64,000 bases of DNA, taken from the NCBI GenBank assembly GCA_030544215.1, contig JARZZO010000003.1:20841879-20905878 (forward strand). Reading direction: 5' to 3'. Both the position numbers and the translations under genes were made by a program. This stretch comes from Zantedeschia hybrid cultivar (lineage: Eukaryota > Streptophyta > Magnoliopsida > Alismatales > Araceae). The notes below the pieces were generated by a model. That model worked only from the letters and a program-made list of their open reading frames with translations. It was not told the DNA's origin and ran no database searches. This document shows, piece by piece, positions 23,035 to 35,601 of the stretch (position 1 is the first letter of the stretch; each line of letters opens with the position of its first letter).

Positions 23035-24110
23035 AATAGCCAGCTCATGTTGAGCTACTTCGGGATCTAACCCAGGCATTTCTTTATAGGACCAGGCAAA
23101 ACAATCCTGGAATTTCTTCAGAAGCGAAATATATGCTTGCTGTTGTTTTTGACTGAGCAATGCGCTTATATATGTTGGTCTTGGGTCTTCTTCAGAGCCC
23201 AAATTGATTTTGAGGAGTTCATCAACCGTAGCTTGCCCTCCATCTTCAAGTTCTAGAGGTGCTGGCTGGAGTTCCATCTGATCTTCTTCATTTACTTCTT
23301 CTTCAACTTCTGCTTCAATTTCGTTGACTTCTTTGTCAATTTCATTTGATTGATTTGCTGTGAAAATATTTGGGGCAGCATCTGCCTGTTGATTTTTCAT
23401 TAGCCGGATGAGCTCATCTTCCCTTTGACCTGTGTTAACGTGAGGTTCAGGGGTGATATATGGATTTTCTTGTTCTTCTGGTGTATTCTGAACCATACTG
23501 GAACTTGGGATATCATTTTCCTTAACTTCTGCGACTTGGATGTCTTCTTCTTCAAGATGTTTCCAGTATTGACATGCCGGAATAGGAGATTGATCAGCTT
23601 CTGGCTGGCTTTCTTTAACAGACTGGCCCGTGGGCTGCTCGTCATCATAGTCATCATATATTGCTTGTGAAATTTCTGATATTTTTGGCAAAATATATAT
23701 CATATTTACTGTGAATTTAGGAGTTTCTTCTTCCGGCAAGGTATATCCCAAGCCTGGAAGTTGTGTATGTTGCATCAATGCTTTGGACATGTTAGGAGGG
23801 TACCATAGCTGTTAGAACCTACTCCATTCCTTTTTTGTTTGATATAATGAAATTGACTGAGCCTTAGCCAATTCCTCACTGTGCTTTGTCATGTCTGGGA
23901 GACCCATGATGTCAACCCATAATTCTTCTTCTATATCGGGAATATAGCAATCTTTGTCTTCAGTAGCCGACTGCTCATCAGCTCTATAAAAGACTGTTTT
24001 ATGTCCATCTTTGTGAGGAACCACGAATTTCTTCAAAGGCTCCACGAGCTAACATTCATACTCTTCCATAGGATGTATTAGTCCGGCTGGGACCATGACT
24101 TCTATAGAGA
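23035..24110 (-). pseudogene. E1 pol: protease-RT linker and RT N-terminus
   Basis: Minus-strand frame in phase with RT. It has an acidic, glutamate-rich linker (around 23250-23450) and ends with FAWSYKEMPGLDP, the signature just upstream of RT in Tat elements. In-frame stops lie near 23809 and 24046. No shift of frame is needed from 25953 to 20600 apart from the inserted LTR. Confidence 0.82.
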
Positions 24111-24760
24111 GTACATCTTGTTGTTTGGTTGTCTTTGCTGAAGGACTTTTCAGAACTGTAGCTTCTTTTTCTTCGAGACTGAGAGAGCTAATATCTGGTG
24201 GAGGTGGAAACCATTCCTTACTTCGACTGGTATCAGACTTTTCTGTTTCTTCTTTTTCTTTTTCCTCTAGTGGTGGACGTATGTAGAGATTGGCATCCAT
24301 AAGATGGCATTCATGAACCTCAAAAGGTTCGAGATCAGCGAAGACCCGCTGTATTTGTCCTTCCCAAGGGAATTTGATGCATTGATGCAATAAGGAGGGC
24401 ACCACAAAATATTGATGTATCCATGGCCGCTCAAGCAAAGCTTTGTATGTGGTCTCAGAATTTATGATATGGAAGAGGACTATGAAGTGAAAGTCACCGA
24501 CGACCATTTCAAATTCAGCTGCCCCAATTGGTGTTTCTGACTTCTAGTTGAACCCGGCTATTTTGAAATCTTGCACTCTTCTTAAATGCATATGGAAATG
24601 AAATTTCTGAAAGGTTCTGAGAGGCATGACGCTGACAGCAGAGCCTTGATCAACTAGAATTCTATTGACAGATTATCCATTTATCTTTCCTCTCATGTCG
24701 AGTGGCCTGTTGTGGTCATTTGTAGGCAGCAACATATCATCTTCAGTGAAGGTGATGGAG
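24111..24760 (-). pseudogene. E1 aspartic protease
   Basis: The frame contains NRILVDQGSAVSVMPL, aligned with the LVDxGS active-site region of Tat proteases, then VVGDFHFIVLFHI and TYKALLERPWIH, the downstream half of the fold. The usual D-T/S-G is D-Q-G here. Stops occur just before the motif (24674-24676) and after GFN (near 24544). It would process the polyprotein. Confidence 0.75.
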
Positions 24761-25953
24761 GCCGTGAATGACTCATAGGGTATTCCTTGAATTTCTGCTG
24801 CATGAGCTTCATAAATTTGAGGAGTTTTTAAAGCTGCAATGAGAGCCTTTCGCAATTCCTCACTGAGTGACAAAACTTCCCACACAGTAAATTTAGATGG
24901 CAACTTTTTTAATAAGCCGATGACTTTCTTTTCTGCTTTTTCATTATCATGAACTTCTAGAGAGGCAACCTAAGGATCTTGTTCTTCAGACGGCTGCTGT
25001 TGGACTTGTTTACTTTTCTTTGCAGACTTTTGAACTGCCATGAATTCATATAAAGAGGGTAACACCTCATTTTCTTGATCAGAATTTTCTAGATACAGCC
25101 CGAGCGGAGGCGGGATTTGAATATTTCTTTTTGACAAAGGCATGGATTCCATTCCTCTAAATTCTGGTTCTAGGATGACATATGGTGTTTCCCCTTAAAG
25201 CTGGATAATTTTTTGAGTGGTAGCCAATGAAGGCTTTCGTCCCCACTTTTTGCCAGAGCGGGTGGCATGTTTCTCATTTGGAGTTGATGTAGAGCTTTCC
25301 ATCACTTCCATTTTTTGAGTAAGGAAGATTTCTTCCTCTTCATCATCTTCGCTTTCATTTATTGTTGAGATTGTGTTGCAAGACATGACAGTGCAAATGC
25401 CTTCCTACTCTTCTTTCTCATTTTCTTGATTACCATCAGTCTTCGGCTTTTTGACTTCATGTTCTCAGAATAGGGCTTCTTCATGTATTTGCTTCATTTT
25501 CATATTTTGGAGTTTCTCCCATGGGATATAATGTTTCAGTTTTGTTGGCTTCCTTTGAGGCTGTTCATATTCATCTAAGCTGTCTATTAGCTGTTGCAAC
25601 TTTGACAGCATATCTTTACCCTTAGGTAGAATTGGTATTGGTGTTTCTCCTTTTTTTCTTCTATTAGTAACCCTCCTTAAAGTATGAGGATCTACCCATT
25701 TCCATATATTGCTTGCTAGAGCAGGGTAACTTGAGCTTGATTGGGATGTCTCCTGCTGAAGGGAGGACATACATTGTTCTTTGCTTGAATTTACAGCTTT
25801 AACTGGCGCAGATAGAGCCATTTTGGACATATCAAATAGCATATTATCCAGATTTGGTAGAGGGACGGGCTGAGTGGGATACCTCCATGAATATATATTT
25901 CTAATGATTTTTGCTTGATATGAGATCTTGGCTTCTTTTTGACTGTTTGCCAC
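24761..25953 (-). pseudogene. E1 gag-protease linker
   Basis: Low-complexity, charged region in the pol frame, followed by IPYESFTASITFTEDDML, a conserved block found before the protease motif in this lineage. Stops at about 24970, 25195, 25411 and 25462 break the frame. It is in a different frame from gag, the change falling between 26034 and 25953. Confidence 0.65.
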
Positions 25954-26033
25954 TGAGATGTATGGAGTGGTTGAAGTACCAGTTGCTCATAAGTGGCTTG
26001 TGTGCTTCTTTCTGTAGTTTCTGAACTTAATGA

Positions 26034-26899
26034 CTAGTAAATAGGAACCATATGATGAACATTTACAGATGCCGCATTTGCTTTTGTCCAGGCATGAGGC
26101 TGCGGAGGGTCGACAAAATGATCTCCCATTTTCAGGACACCTTTCTGAATTAATTTTTCAACTTCATCTTTGAACACATAGCATTCTTCAATAGGATGTC
26201 CCATAATTTGGTGATATGGACAATAATTTGGATCATTAGATCTTTTGGCATCTTCTAGCCTCTTCGACTGTAGTAACACAATCTGATTATATTTTCGTGC
26301 CCATTCAAATAGAACACGAGTTTTGTCTTTTGAGAAGTTGTATGGCCTGTTCATTCTGTCTCTAAGAGAAGATAAGGCTCGGACTTCTTTCTCTCTATTG
26401 TTGCTGGTTTCGGCCTGCATGACTAGACCTTTCTTTTGTTGCTCCGTGATGAACGTAGATAAATCTATTGTATTTGACTCACGTGGAGCATTTCTTCTAT
26501 CAAATTTTCCTTTGTTGTTGCTTGGTTCACTCCTGGATCGGCTCAAAAAGTTTTCAACTTCTGATACCACAGTATTCAATTTGTCAAAAGACTTGATTTC
26601 AATGGCTACTAGCCTTTCAAGGACTTCATTTTTCAAATTGTTTTTGCATATCACCACTGTATCTTCTTGACATGGTGGTCTTTTGCATTTCATGCTAAGA
26701 TTCCTCCACCTAGCAATGAATTTGGAAGCATATTCATTGTTTTCCTGTTTCATAGTATATAGCTCTGCCATAGTGATTTCTCTCTCTACCAGATAAAATT
26801 TGTCTTGAAATTGCTTCTGAAGGTCGGCCCACCCTGCAATAGAACCAGGCCGAAGAGAAGAATACCATTCAAATGCGAGTCTAGTTAGCGAAAACCCGA
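26034..26899 (-). pseudogene. E1 gag
   Basis: Contains LAFEWYSSLRPGSI and FQDKFYLV (26780-26870), the retrotransposon gag core, then YASKFIARWRNLSM, and a zinc-knuckle-like CPYHQIMGHPIEEC (C-x2-H-x4-H-x4-C) near 26180-26230. It forms the particle and binds RNA. The open part runs 26771-26034 without a stop. The N-terminal part is in another frame or lost. Confidence 0.82.
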
Positions 26900-27860
26900 A
26901 AAATTTCAGGTAACTATACCCGGCCTTGAGGCTAAATCTCTGATTTCTTCTGGATCTTCAGGGAGTACCCCATACTTGTTGATAGTATGACATGAATAAA
27001 TCATCAGGCTCCCTTGGGTGAATTCTGCTGATCTTCTTGCGGAAGGAGGTTTCGACTGCAGCCTTTGGAATACAGATGTTTTTGAAGGCTTTTTTGACTT
27101 TCCATTTTCATATCTTTCTCTTGACTTCTTTCTTTTTTGCAACTCAGCATGAGGTAGCTGCCTTTGAATTGGTTTCCATATTTGCCGCCTTTGTGACTGA
27201 AAGATTGGCACCCAGATTTGTTTTGCTGGTGGCTCTTGACAATATTTTGTCCCATAACAATAAACTGGTTTAAGATTTTTCTCTTGTTTTTCAGACATCT
27301 TAGCTCTCCCTTTTTCTTTTCTTTCATTTTTCATTCTTTCTCTGTCCATGTCTTCAAAGACCTGAAATGAGTTTTGAACTGGGATATTTGGAACCAGTCG
27401 GTCTTTGGAAGTATCAACTTTGCTGCCGTCTAGAAAGATCCGCAGGCTCCCAACAAGAATTGATTTTTTTGGTCCTAGACCATTGTGCAGAGACTACCTT
27501 TGAATTGAACTGGGGATTTTGACCCTTTCGGATATTTCCCCAATATTGTCTTGAAGATGATGCAGCATGACTGTGAATAGTGCAGCAGTTGACTACTTGC
27601 GCTTGGGGTATATAAGACATAATCTCAGGTTGCATGAAGACCACCCCGAGAAAATTCGGAAAACCAATAACGAGAGGGAAGCTCCCGAATGCGACAGGTA
27701 CCGCCAGGTAGCCATAGCGAGCATGGTTCGCGACCACAAGAGGGCCGAAGAAAACTTTCGATTCCATTGAGTCTCCTGTAATACAACAAAGAGATAATCA
27801 ATAACTTCAAAGAATAGGTGTTATTCTTATTCTTCCGACGAGAAGATGAAAGGAGGACAT
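26900..27860 (-). pseudogene. E1 region between primer site and gag, degraded
   Basis: Two minus-strand open stretches: 27414-27767 (117 codons, partly hydrophobic) and 26906-27349 (147 codons, highly basic with KQIWVP and RQIWKPIQ). They probably include the gag N-terminus. Ogre elements often carry an extra ORF here, but I see no match strong enough to claim one. Confidence 0.45.
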
Positions 27861-27886
27861 GTCCCACCGAGCGTGCCAAAAGAGAT
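27861..27886 (-). other. E1 primer binding site
   Basis: Immediately inside the right LTR the minus strand reads ATCTCTTTTGGCACGCTCGG followed by TGGGAC. TTTTGGC...TGGGAC recurs next to the E3a 5' LTR. I have not matched it to a particular tRNA. Confidence 0.65.
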
Positions 27887-30800
27887 TGTCATACATTTTT
27901 TTAAGAAAAAATACACTTGTTCTTGATTTTTTTATTTAAATTTAGATTTGTATTTGTGCGCTTTACCTGACTCAATCAGATGAATGCATTCTTCAACCCG
28001 ATCCCGCTACCCATAAATGGAATAGCGTTAATTACATCCTCAGAGGAAAACCCTTGATTAATCGTCGGAAGATTAGAATAACACCCTTTAAAATGATATA
28101 AACAAGATATACAAGATTGTATTCGAAAAATGAATGAATTTCAATTTTTATTTGTGAGGAAAACTCAATTTTAGTTTTTGAGTTGAGTCTGCGCAAGATT
28201 TGATTCATTGACTTTTATTGATGGATAATGATGAAAGACATTTTTTAGTATTTTTGGATTGATTTATTTGGATGCATTGAAGATTTGTTGAATTTTTATG
28301 TTTGGAAATGAACATGAAGTTGAGTCTGCGCAAGGATGCGCAGACTCATTTGTTATCAATGAGAATGGTTGTATTTATTTTGATTTTTTGATTTGTGAGA
28401 AGAATGAAAATCTTTTTTATGGTATTTTGATTGAAATGGATGACATTTTTTATCAAGGAAATCTAATAAACATTTCTTATTGTGTTTTCTCAAATTGAAG
28501 TGAAGAGATTTTAGATTTGATTTGCAAGGTATGGAAATGTGTTTTTTATGTTTTCTTCTTTGATTTGAGTGAAAGATTCTTGAGGGACTTATGTTTTTAT
28601 GATTTGAATTTGTAGGTTTTTTGAAGAATGAGCAAGGTATGCAAATTCAATTGAAATGAGACCTTTTTTAGGTATTTTTTATGTTTTGCAAAAGGGAAAA
28701 TTTGAGTTTTATTTGATTTTGTGATTTACAAGAAGTATAGAGTTTTATCTTATAGTTTTTTATTTAATTTTAAAGGAATTGAGGTTAAAAAAAATTGGAT
28801 TTTATCAATTGAGGGTTGAGTCTGTGCAGGAGAGCGCAGACTCATTTGTCACAAGTCTGTTTTTTATCCTTTTTGGGTAATTTCAAGAAGAAAGTTAGCA
28901 ATTTTGTTTGGATTTTGTTTTGTGGAAATTATAGAGTTTATTCTTAAGATTTTGATTTGATTTGATGGGAATTTAATGGCCAAAATACCAGATTTTAAGA
29001 ATTTAGGATTGAGTCTGCGCTATAGGGTGCAAACTCATTGGTTTTCAAAGTGTTTAGACATTTTTCATATCTTTTGGGAAATGAATTTTAAGCTTTTATT
29101 TAGGTTTTTGACTTATATAAAGTATAAAGTTTTTATGTAAATTTTTGAGTTTAATTTGGAGATAATTTAAGGTCAAAAAGACCAATTTTGGGTTTTCAGG
29201 GTTGAGTCTGCGCAGGGTAGCGTAGACTCATTTGTCACCAACTTGTTTTGAGTTGTTTTTAGCATTTTTTCAAGAAAAACTTGATGTTTTTATTTGATTT
29301 CCTGATATATAAGAATAAACTTGATTTTTAGAGTGTTTTAGATCATCTTGAAGTGGTCGGGAAGTTGATTTTTTATTTTTTGTGAATTTCAGGGTTGAGT
29401 CTGCACCAGGATGCGCAGACTCAAGTCTAAACTGTGGATTTTTTGTTTATGAGTTGTTTTATTGGATTTTTGGTGGGATAACTTGATTTTATGTTTTGTT
29501 TGGTGATGATTTACAGATTTGGAGCTGCGGGCATGATTTGGTGGCCAAGAGATGAGGTTTTGGCCTTGAGATTGATGCGTAGACTGAAGTTTAAAGGGAA
29601 TTTTGAGCAAGATTCTTAAAAAGATGGTATCTCCTGAGGTTGAGGGGAATTCCAAGAGTTTCAAAGTACTGGGAAGCTTCAAAGATCAAGGAGACAAGAA
29701 AAACGAGTTTGAGTCTGCGCAAGGGGTGCACAGACTCAACTGAACTTGTAATTTTTTATTTATTTTGAAGGGATTTGGATCCTTTTTGTAAATAGATGTT
29801 TATTTTAAATGAAATGGAGTGTTTGATATATGATTTCAAGAGATTTGTGCAATTTGACTTACTGTTTATTTGAAATGAGCCCATGGAAAAGTGTGCAGAC
29901 TCAAGAGTTATTTTGAAAAAGCAGTTTATTAATCTTGATTTGTGTGCCATGAAGCATGATTTTTATCAAATATTTGACTTGATATTTGAGTTATTTAAAC
30001 AACATTTCTTATGATTAGAGCTCAGGGCAGGTGCACAGACTCAACTTAAGTTTGGAATTTTGTGTTTATTTAAAATAGAAGATGGCTATCTTAAACCTTT
30101 TTTTTTGAAAGAATTAACTTTAATTATTTGAGTTATTTGAACCATAAATGAGGCTATCAGTCCATGCAAGGCATCTTTGACAGTTTTGAGTTGAGTCTGC
30201 GAGAGGGTGCGCAGACTTAGAACAGTAGCGCAGACTCAAATTTGAAAATTGATTTTTTGAGTTTCCTGAACAGTTCAAGCTGCAATTAAATCCATCAAGG
30301 GGTTAGTTTCAACCATTAAAGTTAGAATATGAAATCCAGAGTCGAGAAAAACAGATTGTATCCCATTCCCAATCAAATTTCCATGGTTATAGGTGCGCAG
30401 ACTCAAAATCTGAGCATAATTTCAGGTTTATACCTCTTTCAACTTGAAGTGATCTAAGAATCACCACAAATTTGGGGAGGATAACACTGAGAAATCTCAG
30501 AAGTTGAGTATGGCTACATAAAGCCTTTTCAAGGAGTGATTCTTATGTGGATTTCTTCAAATTACATGATTTCTTCATGTTTATCCCATTCTTTTTTGAT
30601 CATTTTATAAAGCATTGAAAATGCTTAATATAATGATTTCAAGTTGAATTTCAACCTTTCATTAGGAAAACCTAACAAAGGTTTAGGATCTTCATAGAGG
30701 ATCATAGCATGAAGAGACCCGAAGGACCAACTCCCTTAAAGGGATATTTAATGGCTAATGGACCATAGGGGAGGCTATAAAGGGAGGCGTGCCGAGCATC

Positions 30801-33223
30801 CAACCATTCACCCGAAGGGTGCCCTTAATGCCTTCAAGATGTAAGAAAAACCCACAAGGGGTAATCCAAAGCATCTCTACATTTGGGGAGCAAGGAACTC
30901 CACCAATTTCCCTAGAGGATCACATGTAGCCATGAACCATGGAGGTGGCTATAAAGGGGGGCGTGCCGAGCATCAAACCACTCACCCAAAGGGTGCCCTT
31001 AATACCTTCGAAATACAAGGGTTATCCACAGGGAATCACCCATTCCACTTCTACATTTGGAGAGCAAGGAACTCCACCAACTCATTGGGACTTCGGGACA
31101 TATCATCCAAATGAACCCATAGAAATGGGAACACAAGAATGATGTTTTTTGTATGAGGTCCCATGATGGGTTACCCAACATTGGATTGTTGACACCTTTA
31201 GATTAGGACATCCTTGGAAGACATCGTAAAAAACTTAAAATCTTAAAACATTTGGCGAAATTTCGAATTGAAACATTAAGGGCTTAACAACCCAAAGTCC
31301 AAGCCATTTAGGACCTTCATTGGGTCTCATAAGGACAGCCCTAGGTCCAAGGAACCTTAGGACAACTTGGGGGAGGATCAAAGAATCACCTCAAGCTCAA
31401 ACACCAAGCTGAAAGAGGCGCAGACTCAAAAAACTGCAACTGGCACTGAGTCTACGCAAGGAGGCGCAGACTCATGAACAGTGAGCGCAGACTCAACACT
31501 GTAGCACTGCAGGTTCCATACTCAAGCTGAAAATTAGATTTTTGGGGAAAAATGTGTTTAAACCTAACCCAAATAATGGAAAATAAAGTATAAAAGGTAT
31601 AAAACCTAAAATATTTATTGAAAATATATTTTAGATGCATTTCTTTAGGAAAATATCATGAAAAACTTAAATATGAACATATGAGAGACGTAGGTATATT
31701 TTTTATCTTTTTCATGGATCTCTCCTTCTTGGGTCCATGTTAGAGGGTTTATACTCAAAGAAGCTCATCCTCAACTAGTGAGGTAACCTCCTTGAGAACC
31801 TCTAGGGCTTAAACCCTTAGCCATTAAAGGAAAAAATTCAAACAAAACCCATTTGGTTCCAACATGAAAACAGAAACTCAAACTTTAATATATATGAAAC
31901 ATAGGGGATTTCTCTTGATGTTTGGCCTTGGGGGAACATCATACATAGAGGGGATGTTCTCCTAAGGGTCATGGAAGGCCAAACCACCTTGAAAAACCTC
32001 AAAACCAAAGACAAATAAATGAAAAATCAGTTTTAAGGAAATCTGGACAGCAAAGCACATTTCGGGGTATATCTCTATATTCAGGGGGTTCTAAGGCTTG
32101 AGGAGACCATTTCTATAAACTAGAAAGGCCCCTCTACCATCCTCACACGAAAAACACATATCTTATGAAGGAAAAAATAACATAAAAGCAAGATAACCAG
32201 CAGATTCCCAAAACAGACACAGGAAATCTGAGCTTTGCATTTCATTGCTTTCAATCACCATGGATGAACATCAAGAGGGAGATAGAATTTTCTATGAACA
32301 TCAAAATGAAAGAAAAACATTATAAGAAAATAAGGAGATAGAAATAAACTCCTTTTTCACCCCCACTCTACCTTGGAGAGGGTATGAGAAGGGAGAATGG
32401 CTCTTGAAGCCCACAATCTTGCTCTATTCTTATCTAACACTCTTCCTTTCTTTTTCTCTTCTTTTTTCCTTCTTTTTTCTCTCTTGGGATGCACGAGATG
32501 GAGGGGAATGGAGGAGGGAGACGTGCTCCTCCTGGCCTCTCTCTTTTCTTCTTCTCTTTTCCCTTTTTTGAGATTTTTGTCTCCAACTATTTCTTAGAGA
32601 AGATAGGGGTTCTTTTATACATAAAGTTGGATTACTTTTGGGGGGTAGATTTGGCATCCATTAGCCTTAAATTATGAATAAGAAACTCATCTTAAGAGCC
32701 CTCCAATGAGGCCACAACACTTGGAGAATCATGATTGGCTTCTCTTTTGCTTTTCACCTACCACCTTCTAGAAGAATCTTGAAAGGGGGGACCACTTCCT
32801 TTTTCTTCTTATCCACCTTTGGGCAGATTTGAGGATGGGCCAAAGGGGTAAGAATAGGCCATGGGGGGGGACCATTTGGGCCCTTTAGAGGTTACCAGGA
32901 AATTGGGCTTTGGCCTTTACTTTTTGGGCCCAAATTGGCCCTATTAGGTTTCTTTTGCTTGAGATAATGGGCCCGGGCCTGCCCCCTTGGATTTCTTTAT
33001 CGTTTGGGCTGAAAGTAACCCCTTTTTGACTTCTTTGGGCTTGCAGGAATGGGCATGACTACTGTCCGTTAATTCTTCTTCACTTGGGCTTTCTTTGAAA
33101 AATTGCTTGGACCTTTCTTGCTTGAATTAATGGGCTCAGTTTCACCCTTCAATTCTCTTTGATTTAGGCCTTCTTGATTGATCTTTAGGCTTTTCTTCTT
33201 ATTCAATTTTTTAGGTGACAACA
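27887..33223 (-). mobile_element. E1 LTR, right copy (5' LTR)
   Basis: 5337 bp, direct copy of 7048-12375, with plus-strand ends TGTCATACA and GTGACAACA. Differences are mainly single substitutions and 1-10 bp indels, for example an extra ATCTTAAA near 31245. The same dyads occur at corresponding places. As 5' LTR it should contain the promoter for the minus-strand genomic RNA; I cannot locate the start. Confidence 0.93.
28320..31475. repeat. GAGTCTGC dyad modules in the right E1 LTR
   Basis: Counterparts of the left-LTR sites, first at 28320-28349 (TTGAGTCTGC-N10-GCAGACTCAT) and last at 31446-31475 (CTGAGTCTAC-N10-GCAGACTCAT), with others near 28814, 29009, 29203, 29396, 29709 and 30191. 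Several arms that are mutated in one LTR are intact in the other. Confidence 0.8.
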
Positions 33224-33228
33224 AATAT
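33224..33228. repeat. Target-site duplication AATAT (right, E1)
   Basis: Partner of 7043-7047. E3 sequence continues from 33229. Confidence 0.93.
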
Positions 33229-33903
33229 AAATTAATCGAGAATAATATTGTTAAATTGTCATTTAATGAGTCAAGATACCAATTGTTGTAATTCAGTACT
33301 AAGCCGAAGCTCGTTTATCCACACACTGTTTCACAAAAGTGGAACCATCGTCCTCACTAATTAACAATCAAACGGCCTATCCGTGCGATTGAGAATTCTC
33401 TAGAATTATCACCGTTTTTGTTGAAGGGGAATTCAAATTCCAGTTTCATCAAAATCACAAGGTCCTTGATATACTCTAATATATATTTAACATATAGTAA
33501 AGATGATGCAAATTAATCACATGAAAGAGTACAAGGATAGAGATAACCGTCTTTTTAGTCATGGTCGGGACTCATAAACTCCCATAGTGGGATATTCTTG
33601 AATTTTCAGCTTCATTTGGATTTTCCTGAATTTCCTGTACTCAAAATCATCAGTAACTTCAAGCAAGGATTTAATTAAGCATTAAAATATGGATAAACAG
33701 TGAATTTCGGGCAAATAACAGGAAACCCTGAAACGCGTCATGTCGCGCCGACACCATTAAGTCCAGTTAAAATACGTCGTTGTTTAACGACGCCTTTTCA
33801 GTCGCAGAAACAGGTTCTGGCTAACTTCTACCCGGATTCCAACTCTTCCCATGTTTATCCCTTCTCTAATCCGAAAAAGCCTTCCTAGAATCCCAATTCT
33901 CTC
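33229..33903 (+). other. E3b internal DNA upstream of antisense ORF-A
   Basis: Inverted copy of 59615-60270 in E3a. No reading frame. It ends at the TATA box. Two GCGTC dyads lie at 33730-33759 (GAAACGCGTC / GACACCATTA) and 33769-33798 (AAAATACGTC / GACGCCTTTT), about 105 bp before the TATA box; E3a has its pair at the same place. Confidence 0.75.
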
Positions 33904-33912
33904 TATATAAAC
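33904..33912 (+). promoter_or_regulatory. Candidate TATA box of ORF-A (E3b copy)
   Basis: TATATAAAC, 122 bp before the ORF-A ATG. The same nonamer lies at 59606-59614 (minus) in E3a, 133 bp before that copy's ATG. Conservation in both copies supports a real promoter. Confidence 0.65.
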
Positions 33913-34033
33913 TTCATTAACTTGTATCAAGGTAACCCTAACACAATCTAGAGATCAAAGCTAGAGATTTTCTTCAAAGTTCAAGGATTTTCAAGATTTC
34001 AAGGCTTCAAGAAGGAAAAGCTTCAAGAACAAG

Positions 34034-35429
34034 ATGGATTCTTCAATCAAGAGGATGAAGAAGACGCTAGAGAAGCTTTCCAACGTGAAAGATCATCTAA
34101 GTAGAAGAGATCCTAACCTCCAAGTAAGTTAAATCCTCTTTTCCTTCAATCCTTTATGTTCTTCAAGTTCCTCATTTTCTTCATAGCAATTTCCCCTTCT
34201 ATTTTCTAGGCATATCCTTTGTTTCCTGGCCCAAGGAAATTCACATCTCTCCCTTGGATTCGAAAGCTTGCTAAAAGTGTTACTATTTCTATGCAATCCT
34301 TTGTTTCCAAGTGGAACATCCAAGGTCTAGTAGTCCATGCAAAGCATTACAAAAGTTCAAGCGTGGATTGGGCGGCTATGGGTGCTTTGATTGAGTTATA
34401 GCATCCTCAAACCCATACTTTTCTTTTTCCTGAATTTGAATGCACTATTCTTCTAGAAGAGGTTGAACTTCTATTGGGCCTTCCCAAAATCAAGTTGAAT
34501 AACAACAATGAAGTAATCCAGAATAAGATGGCTCTGATGAGGGAAAAGATCACAGGTCAACAATTGTTGATGAAGATCATGAAGGATCCAAAAGAAGTTA
34601 AAGGATGCCTCACCAAGAAGTGAATCAATCTTGCAAAGCTAGTAGAGTGGACTTTGTACGAGATTGAAGATCTTAGAGGGGAAGACACTGAGAACGTGAT
34701 GAAAGCTCTCACCACATGCCTAGCTGGAGCTCTATTCTTTCCTGCTTAAGATAACATACAAAAGATGATCAAGTCAGTGCAATCTGCGAAATCTTTGAGG
34801 GAAGACAGATTGGCACAGCGATTCTAACCTATCTCTATAGTGGGCTCTCTACAATGTCTACAGGTCAGCCTCCCTATGATTTCATGCTACTCTTCGCTTT
34901 AGGGGTTGAGTTGCACTTCAAGTTTGAATATCACACTAGGAATTCTACAAGACCGTCTCAAATATATCAGAATAGTTCTATCTTCTATATTTCCAACATT
35001 GTGAAATTCAATGAAAAGATGATAAATCGAGTGCCAAAACTCAAGACTCGAGATGACTAGAGAGATTATCTGAGAACAATGTCAGCAAATGGGTTCGACT
35101 TTTCACCTCTTGCTCTTATAGGAAAGCCCATTCGAGTGCGCCGCGCAGCGGGTGCATAACTTAAACTGATCGGGGTTACTGAGTTCGTGTTGTACAATCC
35201 TCATCGATGTCATATTCAACTCAGCTTGCCTCGCTATGAATTCCCTGAATTTTCTCATACATCTCCAATTAAGAAGCATGCCTTGGAATCCGATGAATAC
35301 TATGAAGCTACTGAACTTATAGTCACACTGTGGAATATTAGCTTCAATCATCATGTAAAATCTTCTGAAAATAGAGATAGAGGATTATCTTATCCATATA
35401 TAATGGGACTTCGGGAATTCCTTCCTTGA
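34034..35429 (+). pseudogene. ORF-A of E3b, antisense to gag-pol, PMD/DUF7745-like
   Basis: Exon 1 is 34034-34123 (30 codons, MDSSIKRMKK), intron 34124-34209 (GTAAGT...CTAG), exon 2 34210-35429. The predicted protein has a segment ending in HPQTHTF, ECTILLEE and ELLLGLP, resembling the start of plant mobile domain/DUF7745 proteins, and later YLYSGLS, LLFAL and VVQ-type blocks. Several stops (for example after ALIEL) and a frameshift near 34760 shared with the E3a copy break it. It lies on the strand opposite to E3b gag-pol. Function unknown; a DNA- or chromatin-related role is only inference from the domain. Confidence 0.7.
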
Positions 35430-35601
35430 ATGTTCCTTTTTTTCTTTTATGATTGATGTAATAAAGAATTTGTTTCAATAAAGAATTGTTCCTTTATGTC
35501 TTGAAAATTCATCCTTAATCTTCTGTGACTTGTCCAAGATTTTTCCTTGAATAAAAACTTGATTTTTGCTAAAAATACGACAATTCGGGTTTACTTAATG
35601 T

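Larger units (their letters stand above)
7048..33223 (-). mobile_element. E1: giant Tat/Ogre-like Ty3/gypsy LTR retrotransposon
   Basis: A 26.2-kb element with two direct LTRs (7048-12375 and 27887-33223), TG...CA ends, a 5-bp duplication, a primer site next to the right LTR and a polypurine tract next to the left one, so it reads right to left. Domains in order are gag, protease, RT, RNase H, a second archaeal-type RNase H and integrase. The second RNase H and the order place it in the Tat lineage; LTRs above 5 kb and total size resemble Ogre elements. In one 200-bp comparison (7465 against 28298) the LTRs differ at 7 positions. Stops, frameshifts and a nested copia LTR make it non-autonomous. 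About 6 kb of repeat-rich DNA with an antisense reading frame separates integrase from the 3' LTR. Confidence 0.93.
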
